A DNA stretch of 64,000 nt from Bdellovibrio bacteriovorus. Its GTDB lineage: Bacteria > Bdellovibrionota > Bdellovibrionia > Bdellovibrionales > Bdellovibrionaceae. The notes under the pieces are model-generated. The model was given only the letters and a program-made list of their open reading frames with translations. It was not told the DNA's origin and made no database searches. The position numbers were made by a program, and so were the translations under genes. The DNA lies in contig NZ_CP020946.1 of assembly GCF_002208115.1 (NCBI RefSeq), positions 1,612,001-1,676,000 of the forward strand, in the 5' to 3' direction. Numbering within the stretch: the first letter of the stretch is position 1; each line of letters starts with the position of its first letter. Of the stretch, positions 62,313-64,000 are shown piece after piece.

Positions 62313-62345
62313 AGAAAGGCCCGGTTTTGACCGGGTCTTTCCCTT
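62313..62345 (+). terminator. Intrinsic terminator after the barrel gene
   Basis: GAAAGGCCCGGT, loop TTTG, ACCGGGTCTTTC, CCTTTT. Long stem with one mismatch; ends the OmpA-like gene group. Confidence 0.85.
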
Positions 62346-62446
62346 TTGCCTTTTCAGTCCAGTTGGACTAGATTGGCTGTGCTTTGTGTTCGATACTTTG
62401 TCGGAAAGCGCAGTTTATTTTAAGGCAAGAGGGTCTTGAGGCTGAA

Positions 62447-63943
62447 ATGAGAAGAGAGTTTTATATCGCATTTGCGGTGGCATTGGGTCTGAATGTGTTG
62501 TTCTATCTGTATTGGACGCCAGGACTTTATTCCCTGTTTTTGTTTGTGCCTTTCTTCCTGCTGGGATTCCGCGACATTCATCAAAATCGCCACGCGATCA
62601 AGGCGAATTTCCCGGTGTTCGGTCACTTCCGTTATATTCTGGAATCCATCCGACCTGAAATAAATCAATACTTTATCGAATCCAACACCGATGGAAAGCC
62701 GTTCAATCGGGAACAGCGATCCGTGGTTTATCAGCGCGCGAAGAAAGTGTTGGACACTGTTCCCTTTGGAACCCAGCACAATGTTTATGCGCAAGGGTAT
62801 GAGTTTGTGACCCATTCCATGTACCCGAAGCATGTGGACCGCAAAGACCTGCGTGTGACCATCGGGACGGATTTGTGCAAACAGCCGTATTCCATGTCGC
62901 TTTTGAATATTTCCGCGATGAGTTTTGGTTCTCTTTCCACGGCCAGTATTCTGGCGCTGAATGGCGGTGCCAAAGACGGTGGTTTTGCGCACAACACCGG
63001 TGAGGGCGGTATTTCCCCTTACCATTTGGAGCCGGGCGGCGATCTGATCTGGCAGATCGGGACGGGGTATTTCGGTTGCCGCACGCATGACGGTGACTTT
63101 GATCCTGAGTTGTTCAGAAAAAATGCATCTCACCCCCAGGTGAAAATGATTGAGATCAAACTTTCTCAAGGTGCGAAGCCAGGGCACGGCGGTATGCTGT
63201 CCGGGAAAAAGGTAACTCAGGAAATTGCCAATATTCGTAACGTGCCAATGGGTAAGGATGTGATTTCGCCTCCGGGCCACAAGGCCTTCAGCGACAGCCG
63301 TGGCATGCTGGCCTTTATCACGAAACTGCGTGAGCTTTCCGGGGGAAAACCCATCGGTATCAAACTGTGCCTGGGTCACCGCAATGAATTTGAAGAGCTG
63401 GTCAGTCTGATGACTGTTGAAAAAGTGTATCCAGACTTTATCGTCGTGGATGGTGCCGAAGGTGGAACGGGTGCTGCTCCGTTGGAGTTCACCAACTATA
63501 TCGGTATGCCAGGTATGGATGCTTTGGTGATTGTTGTCGACACGCTGAAAAAAGCGGGCTTGAAGGATAAGATCAAGGTCATCGCTACCGGTAAAATCAC
63601 CACGGCATTTGATATCATCAAGTTGTTGTGCCTGGGCGCAGATGCGACTTACGCGGCAAGATCCATGCTGCTGGCATTGGGTTGTATCCAGGCCCTTCGC
63701 TGTAACAACAATAAATGTCCTACGGGTGTTGCCACCCAGGATCCAAACTTGGTTCGTGGCCTGCACATTCCGACAAAACGCGTGCGCGTAAAGAATTTCC
63801 ATCAGGAAACACTTGAGTCCGTTGCACACGTGATTGGCGCAATGGGTGTGGCTCGTCACCAAGACTTGAACCGAAGCCACCTGTACAAGCGTGTCGAAGA
63901 CGACACCATCAAAACTTACGCCCAAATTCACCCAGGCGTTTAA
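62447..63943 (+). CDS. FMN-binding glutamate-synthase-family protein
   Basis: 498 residues from the ATG at 62447 (TTGAGG upstream). Two N-terminal membrane segments (about 5-45), then the GltB-type TIM barrel: MSFGSLSTASILALNGGA, HNTGEGGISPYH, KLSQGAKPGHGGMLSGKKV, VDGAEGGTGAAPLEF and the iron-sulphur-like ALRCNNNKCPTGVATQ. It lacks the amidotransferase domain of true glutamate synthase. Membrane-anchored members of this family are of unknown substrate. Single gene near the window end. Confidence 0.9.
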   Translation: MRREFYIAFAVALGLNVLFYLYWTPGLYSLFLFVPFFLLGFRDIHQNRHAIKANFPVFGHFRYILESIRPEINQYFIESNTDGKPFNREQRSVVYQRAKKVLDTVPFGTQHNVYAQGYEFVTHSMYPKHVDRKDLRVTIGTDLCKQPYSMSLLNISAMSFGSLSTASILALNGGAKDGGFAHNTGEGGISPYHLEPGGDLIWQIGTGYFGCRTHDGDFDPELFRKNASHPQVKMIEIKLSQGAKPGHGGMLSGKKVTQEIANIRNVPMGKDVISPPGHKAFSDSRGMLAFITKLRELSGGKPIGIKLCLGHRNEFEELVSLMTVEKVYPDFIVVDGAEGGTGAAPLEFTNYIGMPGMDALVIVVDTLKKAGLKDKIKVIATGKITTAFDIIKLLCLGADATYAARSMLLALGCIQALRCNNNKCPTGVATQDPNLVRGLHIPTKRVRVKNFHQETLESVAHVIGAMGVARHQDLNRSHLYKRVEDDTIKTYAQIHPGV

Positions 63944-64000
63944 AATAAATCTAAATACAAATTACTTCGAGCGGAGGCGGGGCTTGGGCAGAGTCCTAAA

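Overview
The window looks like a chromosomal segment of a Bdellovibrio-type predatory bacterium, probably close to B. bacteriovorus. This is inference: there is no rRNA or other decisive marker. It rests on roughly 50% GC, very compact packing with many convergent genes that overlap at their stop codons, many lipoproteins and secreted proteins, a secreted subtilase with highly biased codon use, a consensus FliA (sigma-28) promoter, and my overall recognition of the gene set. I see no prophage, insertion sequence or CRISPR array.

Layout. 1-2.7 kb: NfeD (cut by the window edge), a slipin/SPFH protein and a SpoIID-like protein. 2.7-6.7 kb: a chemoreceptor, a 25-residue membrane peptide gene with its own terminator, and two lipoproteins separated by a GC-rich 22-bp tandem repeat; the first lipoprotein has a good sigma-54 promoter match. 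6.8-9.4 kb: a Xer-type recombinase, ComM/YifB and tRNA-Cys. 9.4-17 kb: two small membrane proteins behind a perfect sigma-28 promoter, a 1202-residue Ig-repeat lipoprotein, a 50-residue Ser/Arg protein, a methyltransferase, a HAD phosphatase and a DUF3943 protein. 17-22.5 kb: a six-gene Mrp/Mnh sodium/proton antiporter operon with A and B fused. 22.5-30.6 kb: a GH13 glucosidase, HutD/Ves, KhpA, a four-gene redoxin/YtkA-like/beta-barrel module, a SpecificRecomb-family membrane protein and a glycosyltransferase. 30.9-40 kb: the subtilase, a Kef-like antiporter, then a minus-strand run (GCS2 ligase, lytic transglycosylase, C26 hydrolase, aldehyde dehydrogenase). 40-41.4 kb: an accessory-looking patch with a 40-residue membrane protein, a G-rich repeat, tRNA-Leu(GAG), a long inverted repeat and a frameshifted peptidase E.

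41.6-49.9 kb holds beta-carbonic anhydrase, a eukaryote-like isoleucyl-tRNA synthetase coupled to TrmO, KdsA, a YqcI/YcgG protein and a DUF1989 protein. 50-62.3 kb looks like a stress-protection region: Ku and LigD for DNA end joining, a DegT aminotransferase, a PfpI/DJ-1 protein, two BON-domain proteins, several small basic or membrane-anchored proteins, a FAD-Rieske oxidoreductase, a BrkB/YihY membrane protein, two tandem OmpA-like paralogues and an outer-membrane barrel. One small proline-rich gene in this region is knocked out of frame by an exact 11-bp tandem duplication. The window ends with an FMN-binding glutamate-synthase-like protein.

All functional names come from reading motifs by eye. 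No database search was possible.
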